From positions 28,545,601 to 28,609,600 of the forward strand of contig CM038470.1 of NCBI GenBank assembly GCA_021464415.1: DNA of 64,000 bases. The letters run 5' to 3'. Positions 1-11,507 of the stretch are shown here, piece by piece. Each line of letters starts with the position of its first letter. Position 1 is the stretch's first letter. The stretch is from Lonicera japonica (taxonomy: Eukaryota > Streptophyta > Magnoliopsida > Dipsacales > Caprifoliaceae). The notes under the pieces were generated by a model. It was not told where the DNA came from. It was given only the letters and a program-made list of their open reading frames with translations, and searched no databases. A program made the position numbers and the translations under genes.

Positions 1-862
1 GAATTTTTAGCGTTACTTAAATTAAACTCTATTATTTTCTATTATTTTTATAAAGCATTAACATTAGAATGAGAGTATCAATTTAAAATAAGATAAAAAT
101 AAAAATAGATACTAAAATTTCTCTAATGAGATGTACATTTTGTTTGATTACAAAAAATATGATCTAAATAATCAAGAGTTGTTCAGGTTGCAGGGATACT
201 GACTTAGATCCGGGAGAGATCTCGGGTTCGAGGCTCACAAATAATAGTTTGATGTGAGTTTTCTTTTCCCATAGTTAAAGAGAGAGATTTAGACTCTTAT
301 TTATTTATTTTTATAAAAAATAAGAAGGAAATTGGTAGCTATTTCTATATTGAAAAGTTGCAAATTCTTTTTAATGTTATCCTTTCACGTTTTAAAGTTC
401 AATTCAAGGAGATAGTTATATTTAGGGAATGTGGTTCGGACCTCTAACCTTTAACAAATAATGTTATTTCAATTTCTTTTAATATTTTTGTTTCATTTGT
501 GAATCGCATATGTATAACATACGCTCATGGTTCTAATAATAAGTTGGTCAAAATCAGAGTTTTACTTCTACGTGAGTGGCCGGATCGTCAAGAAAAATTC
601 ATTTAACCCCTATTTTAATCAATAAATTAGATAAATAATATTGGCACCTTATAAGCTCTAAGGAGTATTAGACGCATACTGGTAATAGAGTAAATTATTT
701 CCTATACTGAACTTACAAAAAAGAGAAAATTTAGGGACAGGATAAAAAATAGCTACTTCTACCACTCTTCGCATTAGACTATAATATAGAAAGGCTATAG
801 TATATCAGTCTATAACATACTTAAAATATACTATTCATTTTTGAAAAATCATCTTATAATCT
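1..862. repeat. Shared flank left of unit A
   Basis: AT-rich sequence with no convincing ORF. The same sequence lies immediately left of the 5' LTR in units B (about 9960-10774), C (about 19820-20569) and D (about 56200-56899). Recognisable shared blocks are the 'reverse of a GTTCGAG/ATCTCGGGTTCG' stretch near 220 and the run ending TTATAATCT just before the LTR. The homology across several units shows that it belongs to the tandem unit rather than being a unique insertion site. No function can be assigned. Confidence 0.7.
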
Positions 863-1631
863 TGAGGGAGCATAATTTATCTAGAGAAGTTAGGCCGAAA
901 CTGTTGGGCCCATGGCCTAGCAGCCCCGGACTTTTGTTCTGGTGGAGGCCCAAACCCGAGCGAGGGAGACAATTGAAATACATCGTTGACTAAGATGACA
1001 TATGGCCAAGTAAAGTATATCAAGGCCGAACTTGTTGCTCTTGTGTCCTCAGGTAACGTCAATATACGCTGAGGAGATTATCTGTATGCCGATATGGTTG
1101 CCCCTGCCAACGAGGACGAGGCACCTGTACTTAAACCAAGCAGTACAACGTCGTGCCGATGTAAGCATTGTAACTAGCAAAAAAGGACAAGTGTAAAGTG
1201 TTAAGTTAGCTAGTTGTAGATAAGATTCAATCCACATATAAAAGTGCTACAGTGTAGCTCATATTTTACCCTTTGATGTCGTTTTACTAGTTACCGTAAT
1301 GGAGTTGTAACCCTAATTCTATGGATATAAATAGAAAGGAGTAGCTCATAATGGGGGATCTGAAAAAGCTAGAGCAAAAAATCTAGAAAAAGGAAAAAAG
1401 AGAGAAAATAGCTAGTAGCTTGTCTTTTTGTTCTTAATACCATTTTTAAAGCAATAAAAGTGCAACCCCCCCCCCCCCCCCCCAAAAAGGAGGATTTCAA
1501 GTAGATGTGAAAATCACAAGAGGAACCTACCTTAAAGCCAAAATACGTTTGTCTTTTGTCTTTTATTGCTGATCAGTACACTCATTATTGCTAGAAACTT
1601 CATCCTGTGGGCTCAGCCAAATTTTTGGTCA
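863..1631 (+). repeat. 5' LTR, family F copy A
   Basis: Begins TGAGGGAGCATAA and ends TTTTTGGTCA. It matches 7146-7913 along its whole length. It contains the LTR core promoter (CACATATAAAAGTGC, TATA near 1235) and a TACCCTAATGGAGC-like block conserved in all copies. It is closer to the 5' LTR of copy E (both have CCGTAATGGAGTTG) than to its own 3' LTR, so A and E were copied after insertion. Confidence 0.85.
1466..1483 (+). repeat. Run of 18 cytosines inside LTR
   Basis: A pure C run replaces the CACACACACCCA-type stretch found at the same LTR position in other copies, for example 45829-45840. It is either replication slippage or a base-calling or assembly artefact. Confidence 0.8.
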
Positions 1632-1644
1632 CCTTCAAAAGAAT

Positions 1645-3945
1645 ATCATGCTGGTGAACAACAAACGGGGCATCGACCAAATAGCCGATCCTGGCATAAC
1701 CTTTGATATACTTAGAGACTGTAAAATGAAGCTCAATGCGGCCAAGTGTACTTTCATGGTTAGTTCTATGAAATTCTTAGCTTTCATGGTTAACCACAGA
1801 GGGATTAAAGCAAATCTATAAATGATAGAGGCCTTATAGAATCTCAAAGCGCTAATTTGCCTTAATGAACTACAAATCTTAATGGGTATGATTGCTTCCT
1901 TGAACAGATTAATTTCCAAATGCTTTGATAAATGCCAACCATTCTTTAAAGCTTTAAGAATGTCTAAAATATTTGTTTGGGATAAAGAATGTGAGAAAGC
2001 CCTAGCTAATTTAAAGTCAAACCTCAGTCGCCCACCATTAATATCGATCCCAAACCAACAAGAACAACTTTATGTCTACCTATCCTCGTTAACAAAGGTA
2101 GTTAATGCCGCACTGCTTAGGGAAGAAGAGAACGTTCAAAAGCCAGTGTATTGTATTAGTAAAAGTTTAGTTGAAGTCAAATTGAATTACTTGCCTATAA
2201 AAAAACTAGTACAAACGTTAATCACTTATTCAGGAAAACTACACCATTACTTTGACACTTGCCCCATTAAAGTACTAACGTCCACCCCTATGAAAGATTC
2301 CCTACGCTGATTAGATATGTTCAGCCAAACAAAAAAATGGTATGTCAAACTGGGTAGGTTCCACATTAAGTGTGAACCCAGAACAGCGATTAAAGGCCAA
2401 GTATTGGCCGACTTCATTGCCCAAAAGCCGTTCAAAAGTTTCAACTTAGTATACATCGAAAGGTTTTTACAAACAAATAATAGGCATGCTAACTCCCTAG
2501 CAACCCTTTCCTCGACAATTGAATTCGGTTTTGAAGGTTCCGCGATCGAGCATTGATGCCGAGCAAGACCACCACTTAATTTGCAAAGTTTAATATGATT
2601 TGAATGTATGATGGATTGATCCGATTATCTGTTATCTCAGGGATGATTCTTTCCCTGGTGACAAAATTAGGGCCCGAGTGAGTCGGTGCTAGCTGTCCCC
2701 GGATTAGAAGTTATACAGAAGATCATTTTCGAGCCCTTCTTTAATGTGCGTCCACCCAAAAAAGGTCCAAGAAGTTCTAGCTGAGCTCCACGAAGGGAAC
2801 TGTGGGAGTCACACTAGCGGCAGATCATTGGCTCATCAGGCTAGAAGCCAAAGCCATTAGTAGCTTTACATGTCGAGGGATGCCTTTGCTTATGCCAAAA
2901 AGTGTGATATATGCCAAAAACACATGCCAATTATTCACCAACCCAGGATTGAGCTCTTCCCCTTGACTAATCCTTGATCATTCGTACAATGGGGGTTGGA
3001 TATTTTAGGTCATCTCCCAAAGGTTTCAGATTCTAAGAAATTCCTGCTGGTAGCTGCAGATTAATTTACGAAATGGGTAGAAGTTGTTCCACCGGTCAAC
3101 ATCGCTAATTCGAAAGTCAAAACCTTTTTATTGGTAAACATTGTCACCTGTTTAAATACTCCCAAAATCTTGCTATCAGATTATAGAACCCAATTCAAGA
3201 ACATGAAAATTATGAAGTTTTGCAAAAAATTGGGTATCCAACAAAGTTTCTCTAGTGTGGCTCACCCTCAAAACAATTGACAGATGGAAGCATTGAACTA
3301 GGTCATACTCGACGAATTTCAAAAAAAGTTGGACGCGGCAAGCTTAAATGAACAAAGGAACTCCCCTCGATACTTTGGTCATTTAGAACCACCCCGCGCA
3401 GATCAACTGTGTAAACACCCTTTGTCGTAAGCCTGTCGGACAGAGGCTGTAATTCCACTTAAAGTCGGCCTCCCCACTTTGCAAACGATGCAAATGGAAG
3501 CATGAAACAATGACGCAGCTTGAAAAGAAGCTTTAGACTATGCCGACAAAAGAAGAGAAATTGCCTTTATTCGGCTTGCCAATTATCAACAGAATTTGTC
3601 TCGACAGGAAAAAGGGCCATTTGAATCCAAGAAAATTTGAAGTCGGCAATTTGGTCTTAGAATATGGGCTACATGGTTGATACAACACATGGCAAGCTGG
3701 TAGCCATTTGGGAGTGCCATGCGTTGTGACCAGATCAACTGGAACTGGTGCTTACTACTTAAAAGATTAAGATGGGAGGAAAATCCCGAACCCTTGGATT
3801 GTGTCCAATTTGAGGACCTATTATCATTAATGTTCTTTTGTGAGGCCACGATACAGGGCCCATGTCTTTGCCAACCAAATTATTTAATGAAAGAAAATTT
3901 ATTGTTCGTTATTATGTAAACCAAAGACCTCCCTTGGAGCATAAA
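1645..3945 (+). pseudogene. pol relic of copy A (RT C-terminus, RNase H, integrase)
   Basis: Starts with M-L-V-N-N where Tat RT continues after YVDD, then the RT thumb (KLNAAKCTF near 1730). Next comes the RNase H connection (YCISKSLVEVKLNYLPIKK near 2150) and the stretch FHIKCEPRTAIKGQVLADF near 2360. The archaeal-type RNase H is reduced to its last part (NRHANSLATL near 2480), fused directly to ADFIAQKPF, so its catalytic centre is gone. Integrase follows. Its zinc-binding relic is CDICQKH near 2905, its core is KFLLVAAD then FTKWVEVVP near 3040-3090, and the second Asp region reads LLSDYRTQFKN near 3175. Many stops and frameshifts (1819, 2308, 3063 and others) make it non-functional. Full-length Tat pol is several kb longer. 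Confidence 0.8.
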
Positions 3946-3949
3946 GATG

Positions 3950-4107
3950 AATGTCTAATAGGCATGGCTTGTTGAGCCAATTACTTGATGCTTGGTAGGG
4001 AAGGCTTGGTAAACCAAACGTAAACTGCCAAGTGGGCAAGGCATGGTAAGCCATTTAAATGGGTTGGTGCTTTATTTAAGTACATTAACGATGTTTTCCC
4101 TTAAGGG
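3950..4107. other. Degenerate TTGGTAAGCC-type short repeats after pol
   Basis: Between integrase and the antisense ORF there is a run of related motifs: GCTTGGTAGGG, GGCTTGGTAAACC, GGCATGGTAAGCC. They continue after the nested solo LTR (5390-5500, CTTGGTAAGTAAAC, GCCTGGTAGGG). All five units keep the pattern. It lies where sense and antisense transcripts would converge. No coding sequence is seen. Confidence 0.5.
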
Positions 4108-5375
4108 TGATAAGTGCACAAAATTATTATGTAAACCCACAAATAATATTTTATTAGTATATAATTAATGCTAAAATAATGGAGAAATAATATTTATTTT
4201 GTTTTTTTGTAAGGAAGAAGTAAATTGTGATAAAAAGTCTAAAAAGGGGGAAGAAGTCAATTAAAGACCAGAAAGGAAGATAAAGAAGAAAGAATATTCC
4301 AATTACATATTCTATCCTAATTCAAATACAACTTCTTTTCTCTCTCTCTCTTAATTAAAATCATAATTGAACTCATAGTTGTTATTTATTCTACAATTCT
4401 AATTTCCTAAACATTTTAAACTTCTATCTCTTATTCCAATATATAGACCCATTCTCTAGAGCTAAAGATAGAGAAAAAATATATAGAGAAAATAGAATAC
4501 ATAGAATATAAATATTATTAGAGAGTTATAGAGAGAGAAAATCCTACATATACTAGTTGTAGTGCTGCCAAAGTATTGAAGGTGAAAGAGTGGACAGTGT
4601 AAAGCCGTCCGATACGTGCCAGTTCGAGCATCATAAATAGGGACGCTTTCTAGTTTTCTATAATTTGTATTCAAATATTTTAATTTTAATTTTAATGATG
4701 AATTATTATTTTATTTGCATGTGTTCTTTAATTAATATGCTTGGCTAAATTATCTCCCAAAAGGGATAAATGAAATCGCCATGGATGTAATGTTCAATTT
4801 AATTTTGGTTAATTTTTAATTATATGTCCCGAATTAAAATATATTTTGAAATTACCATTATTATAACGTGTGTTTTCTTTCTAGTACTTTAATTAATTTT
4901 AAAATAAATGAAGGATCTCTTGTGATCACCATAATTAGGGATACTGGCGATACCTATTTTTATTTACATTAGTATAAAGAAAGAATGATGGTAATTTTGA
5001 ATTTGTTTATATAGTAGGGATGAATATTAAGAATATGATTAGAAACTTTTTAATTATGCACATGGTGGTGTCCATTGGGAATTCTTTATATTGATTACTT
5101 GCTTGTTTGATTTAATTTAATTAGTTTAGTTTAATCTTTAGTTTCTTAATTAAAATAATTTCAAAAATTAAAATTTACAAATGGTTTTAATTTAGATTCC
5201 TAAAATATTGGATTTTGACAAACTTTCCTACTTTTAACGTAATAACTTGGATTTGGATCGACTCCTACTTATTCGTTATACCAATTTAATTATTTTACAT
5301 AAAAGTAGAGTTTTATTGCATTTAAGAGCAAAATTAAGCGACGACAAATTACTTTTAAAAATTCCCCTTAAATTA
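4108..5375. mobile_element. Solo LTR nested in copy A
   Basis: The insertion is recognised by comparison with units B and C, which read CCCTTAAGGGAAATT or similar without it. It starts TGATAAGTGC and is flanked by AAGGG at 4103-4107 and 5376-5380, a 5-bp target duplication. Its right end reads TTAAATTA here and TTAAATCA in the copy in unit E, so the original ends were TGAT...ATCA. A TATA-like stretch (ATATATAG) lies near 4440. No coding or internal retroelement sequence remains, so it is a solo LTR of unknown family. Confidence 0.75.
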
Positions 5376-5706
5376 AAGGGAAATTAAAACTTGGTAAGTA
5401 AACTTTGCAAGCCTAAAAGGCTGATATAAATATTAATTCCTTTCGGGTAAGTCACGGGCTTCGCCAAACTGAATGGTGTAATGCCTGGTAGGGTGTCACA
5501 ATCTTAAAACTTAGAATTTATTATTTGGCAAATCCGAAAGAAATGTCTTAAAGTTTGAAAGAATGTTAGAAATAGAAACTCCACTTAGCAATCATCACAT
5601 CGGCTGGGAAAATAAGTCGGAGAGAAATTTGAAACAGTATTCATTAATTGGAAGAAATGTACATATGGAGAGCTTCTTGGCAAAAAAAAAAGAGGTGAAA
5701 AATTAA

Positions 5707-6057
5707 TCAGTCCCTGCGCCTGAGTTCCTCCCAAAGCTTGTTTCTCTCCAATACTGCCGAAGAGTACCATTTCCTCAAGAGATTGTGGGACTTCTCCTGG
5801 CACTGAAAAAGTTGGTGCGCTGCATCTAAAGACACCCTTAGTTGAGCAACCTTCCTAGCAACATGGGCTCCTTCCACAAGAGCCCTATCTAATTTGCGCC
5901 GAGCATTCTCCAGTTCAAGAGTACGATCGGCCAACTCTAGTTGAAGTTGCTAATTTTTTTCAGATACCTCCCCTAAAGAAACTGAGCGGGGACGGATAGA
6001 AAGACCTACGACCCCATCGCGGGGATAGCTTGAACTGGCATCGTCTTCATTTGCCAT
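5707..6057 (-). pseudogene. Antisense coiled-coil ORF, copy A (one stop)
   Basis: Read on the - strand from ATG at 6057 (MANEDDASSS) to TGA at 5707. It is 116 codons with a single in-frame TAG at codon 36, where the intact copy in unit D has Tyr. The rest stays open and is rich in Leu, Glu and Arg (LELADRTLELENARRKLD), with a heptad-like pattern typical of a coiled coil, ending EELRRRD. It is homologous to 14755-15106, 23912-24254, 51986-52327 and 61219-61569. The function is unknown. The reading frame in the 3' region, antisense to pol, recalls the extra antisense ORFs of Tat elements. Confidence 0.65.
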
Positions 6058-6159
6058 TGAAAACTCAGATTTCTTAGTAGGAATTAGGAAAAAATACTTT
6101 GCTTTTGTTTAAGGCTTTTTTGTTTAGAACAGCAAGTTAAGTCACTTGAAAAAAAAGTG

Positions 6160-6353
6160 TACCTATATGTAGATGGAGAACAACATGGAAAAGTGAAAGG
6201 CTTAAACAAAAGGACACGTGGCAAAGTTACCTTCAGCGACGGTCCACTTTCAGTGAACAGCCGCTTTGGGGAAATAATGCACCGCCACTAATGAAAAGAC
6301 AACTGGCAAAGTTACTTGGGGCATGAGACCAGCTAATCAAAAGGCGTCACGTG
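6160..6353 (-). promoter_or_regulatory. Putative promoter of antisense ORF, copy A
   Basis: On the - strand, about 105 bp upstream of the ORF start, is a TATA-like CTACATATAGG (near 6163-6173; better preserved as CTATATATAGG in other copies). Two G-boxes CACGTG follow further upstream at 6215-6220 and 6348-6353. The spacing is shared by the units. Confidence 0.45.
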
Positions 6354-6357
6354 GACA

Positions 6358-7128
6358 AGGTCCAAACTACAATCAGCTCAACAAAATCCAGTAAACTAAA
6401 ATACACAAACTTAGTTTGAAATTTGATTAAGTACACCGAAATTATCTTTTCACTTAGGTATTTTGAGAATTTCAAGATTGTTAAACAAAGAATGATCTCA
6501 AAAGTTAATTTCCATGATTATTTTATTTGATACTTGTAGAATTTATGGTTAATTAAGTTAACATATTTGTCTTGAGTAATTGAAGTTACAAGTTAATTGA
6601 TTTGATCGGAAAAGTTGAGGATAATAAATCGCAACAATGAGACATAAATAGTAAATTTGGATTATAGGAAAAAATTTACAAACTGTGGGACTTTGAGGTC
6701 CAAAAATTACATATTCAAGGAAAGTATAGCTTAAAGTGCCCCAAAACTGATGAGAATGTACAACCACCACCTAGCACTGGTGCTAAAGAAAATAAAGAAA
6801 GAAAAATAATAAAGTAGAATGAATGATGGAGGAAGGGTTATATAGGGGAAGACCGGGTACAACAACCTTTAAATTTCCCCTCAAACGGCGCACTTTTCTT
6901 TGGAAATCGTCGAGTCATGATGGATAATTTAATGCTAGAAAAGCATGTGTAACTTCAACACTAACATGCTATACTAGTCGTCGCTCAATAGTTGTACTAA
7001 CCCCAACCACAAATGCTTAAAACTTCTCTTGGAAGACAAGCGTACAACATAGGTTTTCTTCGATTATAAATGGTGGGAGTCGTCGAAGATACGAGCACAC
7101 GAACTCAACTGGCAGCCGAGCTCATATG
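6358..7128. other. Non-coding 3' region of copy A
   Basis: AT-rich sequence between the antisense promoter and the polypurine tract. It is conserved between units (for example 15370-16170, 24540-25150 and 52630-53350). Small antisense ORFs such as 6558-6770 recur only by common descent and show no domain. Confidence 0.5.
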
Positions 7129-7141
7129 TTGGGAGGGGGGG
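7129..7141 (+). other. Polypurine tract of copy A
   Basis: A G-rich run TTGGGAGGGGGGG sits five bases before the 3' LTR. This is the place and composition expected for the plus-strand primer of an LTR retrotransposon. Confidence 0.65.
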
Positions 7142-7145
7142 CAAT

Positions 7146-7913
7146 TGAGGGAGCATAATTTATCTAAACCAGTTTGATTGAAACTGTTGGGCCTATAGCC
7201 TAGCAACCCCGGCCTTTGGTTGTGGTGGAGGCCCGAACTCGAGCAAGGGAGACATTCAAAGTACATAGCTGACTGAGATGACATGTAGCCGAGTACAGTA
7301 AATCAAAACCGAACTAGTCATTCTTGTGTCCGCAAGTAACATCAATATACGCCAACGAGATTCCCTGTATGCCGATATGGTCGCCCCTGCCAATGGGGAC
7401 GAAACACCTGCACTTTAGCTGAGCAATATTACAACGTCATGTTGACGTAAGCATTGCAACCAATGAAAAGATGACAGCTATAAAGTATAAAGTTAGCTAC
7501 TTGTGGATAAGATTCAATCCACATATAAAAGTGCTACTGTGTAGCTCATATTTTATCCTTTGCTGTCTTTTTACTGGTTACCCTAATGGAGCATTGTAAC
7601 CCTAATTCTATAGATATAAATATAAGGGATGGCTCATAATGGGGGATTCGAAAAAACTAGAACAAAAAATCTAGAAAAATGAGAAGAGAGAAAATAGCTG
7701 GTAGCTTGTCTTCTTGTTTTTAATACCATTTCTAAAGCAATAAAAGTGCGCACAAACCCACAAAAAGGAGGATGTATTGCTAGTAGATGTGGAATTGGAG
7801 GAACCTTTCTAAAATCCAAAATATGTTTGTCTTTTCTCCTTTATTAATTACTGATTAGCACAATCATTCTTGTTAAGAACTTCATCTTGTGGGTCTGGCC
7901 AAATTTTTGGTCA
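7146..7913 (+). repeat. 3' LTR, family F copy A
   Basis: TGAGGGAGCATAATTT...TTTTTGGTCA, with TATAAAAGTGC near 7525. It is most like the 3' LTR of copy E (both share CCAGTTTGATTGAAAC or its one-base variant), not its own 5' LTR. Confidence 0.85.
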
Positions 7914-9959
7914 CCCAAAAATCTCAAACACACAATTTTTATACCTTACAAATCATTACCTTTTATTATATAAATATTTTAAGAGTGAAAAAAATTTCAT
8001 GGTAGTCATAGAAAAGGGCCGGATCGGACAAATTTAATTTCAAGCAACCTAATTCTAAGTTGAATAACTTGTTTACCACGAACGCATTGCATATTTAGTA
8101 ATATTTGTAAAAAAAAAAAGGTCAACCATCAAGTCTTTCATAATTCTTGTCCATTAATTTTGTATAGCTTTAGAGGGGTGCACGAAATTGGAAAAATTGC
8201 TCCCTAGAATCCGTAGTTCAAGAAAAGTTACAAATTCAAATATTCAACCAAATAAAACCATAAGATTCTGCTTAGTTTATCATGTACACACAATATGCAT
8301 TTACGTGCATATTTACAATATTATTTATAGTAACATTAAATTGGTTAATGTCATGACATTGTTCTATATAATGAAAGTTGGGGAACACACTGAAAGCTAA
8401 ATACCTGGATGGGACTAAAAATAGTAATTAAGCGACGTGGCAATAATCTAAATCCGAATTAGCATAATTGGCAGAAAAAGAGAGCCGTGAGTTGCTGTCT
8501 ATTATTAGTGTAATAAATTAGGAGGATGGATCGGGACACTCCACATTATCAACAAACACATATATCATAGTTTATCATTTATTTTTCAAATGTTATTTTA
8601 ATTTCAGAAAAGACAAATTGTATTTAATCGTTCAAATTTTAAATACTAAATATGCTTCACACGTAACGTGTGTGCTCATTTTATATTCATATAAATGTAT
8701 TTAAAACAAAAAATATATATCAAGTACTTTAATTATATAAAATTAAGATGTTTTTTCTCAAACGTGTGATTAACGGTTGAAGTTTTGCTAATAATTATTG
8801 TTATCAAAAATAATAAAATTATAAGGGCAAGACTGAAAACACAAAAAATTGGAGTCATAAAAGTGAAGGATGGCTTTTAATAGTAATAGACAAGTGAGTC
8901 TCTTATGTAAATGCAATATGTACGTAATTGCGTGTTTACACTATTGTTGGTAGTGACATTGAATTTGTTAATGTCATGAAATTGTTTTATATATTAAAAG
9001 TCGGGGGACATTGAAATTAGTAAGTCATGTGGCAATAATTTAAAACCCAATTAGCATAATTGGTAGAAAAAGAGAGTAGTGAGTTGTTGTCTATTCTCAT
9101 TACTGTAATAATAAGAAGGAAATATCACTTTATAAGGGACACAGCACATCATCAACAAACACATCATGTGATAAAAGCTTGTTTATCCTTTACTTTTCAA
9201 TTGTTATTTCAAGTTGGGAAAAAGTAAATTATATTCAATCGTTCATATTTTAAATACTAGATAAGCTTCACGCATAACATGTGTATGTGCTCATTTTATA
9301 TTCATACAGATGTATTTAAAACATAAAATATATATCAAGTACTTTAATTATTTAATTTTAAGATGTTTTTTCTTAAGCATCTGATTAAGGGTTCAAGTTT
9401 TAAGCATAATTTTTTTTTATATATAAAAATAATAAAATTATAAGGGCAAAACTGTAAACACACAAAATTTGAATCATAAAAGTTAAGGATGGCTTTTAAT
9501 AATAATAGACAAGAGAGTCTCTCATTTAGTTAAATTCGAAAGACTCATTTTTAATATTATTTCCATTTTTGTCTTACATTCTCTTTTGTGGTATTTCATT
9601 TGTTGTTTTATTAATTGAACTTTGCTTCATTTCATAAACAAAACATGTTCAATCTTTGTCAAGCCTTTTAACCACCCCAAGATTTATTAACTAAATCAGT
9701 CTAATTAAGCTGACCAAATAAATAAAAAATGCACATATAATTTGAAGAAAATAAATAATGAGTGGTCGCTATATATCTTTCATAACTCAACTATTATCAC
9801 TTTTACGGTTGCGGAAGCAAATAGAAATAGCAAATAGAAAGATGTGATCAGTTGTCTGAGAAAATCTTGTCCGGAGGAATTTGGCCACTGCCATCTCCGT
9901 ACGTCCACCACTAGCTACCAAGCATCACTTTCACTTGCAAATCCTCAACCATGATTAAT
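7914..9959. repeat. Right flank of unit A with ~625-bp direct duplication
   Basis: Homologous to 16953-19760 and 54115-56200. It contains two diverged direct copies of a block of about 625 bp (about 8270-8895 and 8896-9520). Each has a TTAATGTCATGAMATTG-like core, a GCAGAAAAAGAGAG-like stretch, and ends GACAAGNGAGTCTCT. A short open stretch near 9846-9900 (CLRKSCPEEFGH) is shared with the other units. No domain or RNA is recognised. Confidence 0.6.
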
Positions 9960-10774
9960 TGCAAAATAAAAGTTAATTTGCATTAATTTGGTGCAATTTA
10001 TACAAAATAGTTCTATGTGCATTAATTTGCATAGTTCATTCGTTTTAATTCATAGTTTCAATATTTTCTTAGAATTCTTACCATTAATTAAGTTAAACTC
10101 TATTCATTTTATAAAATATTAACATTAAATGAGACTATCAATTTAAAATAAAAAAAAATAATAGATTCTAAAATTTCTCTAATGAGCTGTGCATTTTGTT
10201 TGATTACAAAAGATATGATCTAAATAATCAAGAGTTGTTCTAGTTGGGAGATGCCTACTTACATCTGGGAGAGATCTCGGGTTCGTATCTCACAGATGAC
10301 AGTTTGATGTGAGTTTTCTTTATCCATAGTTAAAGAGAGAGATTTAGACTCTTATTTATTTATTTTTATAAAAAAATAAAAAGGAAATGGTAGATATTTT
10401 TATATTTGAAAGTGTTAAATTCTTATATGTATAACATGAGCTCGTGGTTCTCATTATAAGTTGATCAAAATCAAGCAAGAGTTATACTTCTAAGTGACTT
10501 GATCGTGAAGAAAAATTCATTTAACCCCAATTTTAATCAATAAATTAGATAAGTAATATTGGCACCTTATAAGTTCTATGGAGTATTAGACTCATAACAA
10601 AGTGAATTATCTCTTATACTGAACCTACCGAAAAGAGAAAATTTATGGACCGGATAAAAAATAACTACTTCTATCACTCTTCGCATTAGACTATAATATA
10701 GGATGGTTATAGTATATCCGTTTATAACATACCTGAAATGTACTATTCACTTTTGAAAACTCATCTTATGATCT
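9960..10774. repeat. Left flank of unit B
   Basis: Repeats the sequence of 1-862 with small indels and ends TCTTATGATCT before the LTR. It contains no ORF worth reporting. Confidence 0.65.
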
Positions 10775-11506
10775 TGAGGGAGCAAAATTTATCTAAACAA
10801 GCTAGTTAGTCCGAAATTTTTGAGCCCGTAGCCCCAGCCTTTTGTCTTTAACGTGGTGGACGCCCGAACCTAGCAAGGGAGACATTCAAAGTACATCGCC
10901 GATTGAGATGAGATGTAGCCAAGTAAAGTATATCAAGGCCAAACTGGTCGTTCTTGTGTCCTCAGGTAACGTCAATATACGCCGAGGAGATTACCTGCAT
11001 GCCAATATGGTCACCCTCGCCAATGGGGACGAGGCACATGTACTTCAGCCAAGCAGTACAATATCATGCTGACGTAAGCGTTGTAACTAGCGAAAAGGGG
11101 ACGATTGTAAAGTGTAAAATTAGCTAGTTGTGGATAAGATTCAATCCACATATAAAAGTGCTATAGTGTAGCTCATATTTTACCATTTAATTTGCTGTCT
11201 TTTTACTAGTTACCCTAATGGAGCATTGTAACCTTAATTTTATGGATATAAATAGAAAGTGATGGCTCATAATGGGAGATCCAAAAAAGCTAGAGAAAAA
11301 AATTTAGAAAAAGTAGAAAAACAGATAAAATAGTTGGTAACTTGTCTTCTTGTTCTTAATACCATTTTCAAAGCAATAAAAGTGCACACATACCCACAAA
11401 AAGTTGGATGACTTTTAATGTGAAAATCACTAGAGGAACCTATATAAAAGCCAAAATACATTTATCTTTTCTCCTTAATTGCTGATCGGTACACTCATTC
11501 TTGCTA
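10775..11506 (+). repeat. 5' LTR, family F copy B
   Basis: Begins TGAGGGAGCAAAATTT. The TATA block ACATATAAAAGTGC lies near 11150. It is truncated at the 3' end relative to copy A by a deletion that removes the final GGTCA. It is nearest to the copy D 5' LTR (both read AAATTTTTGAGCCCG). Confidence 0.8.
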
Positions 11507-11507
11507 C

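Larger units (their letters stand above)
863..7913 (+). mobile_element. Family F LTR retrotransposon, copy A (decayed Tat-type)
   Basis: Two direct repeats of about 769 bp (863-1631 and 7146-7913) flank a damaged pol and a 3' region with an antisense ORF. The internal part begins with the RT segment that normally follows the catalytic YVDD. Gag, protease and the first half of RT are therefore missing, as in every other copy in the window. A 1268-bp solo LTR is nested at 4108-5375. No target duplication is visible at the outer ends: the left flank ends GATCT-like and the right begins CCCAA. The flanks are the same in the other units, which fits spread by segmental duplication. Tat affinity is inferred from the RNase H, archaeal RNase H and integrase relics. 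Confidence 0.8.

Noticed and set aside
1588..2556. Functional host gene at the start of the window
   Set aside because: The ORFs are pieces of RT and RNase H with stops between them, repeated in four other units.
863..7913. Target duplication at the ends of family F copies
   Set aside because: Sequences beside the LTRs (GATCT left, CCCAA right) do not match in any unit. Either it was lost early or my LTR borders are off by a few bases.
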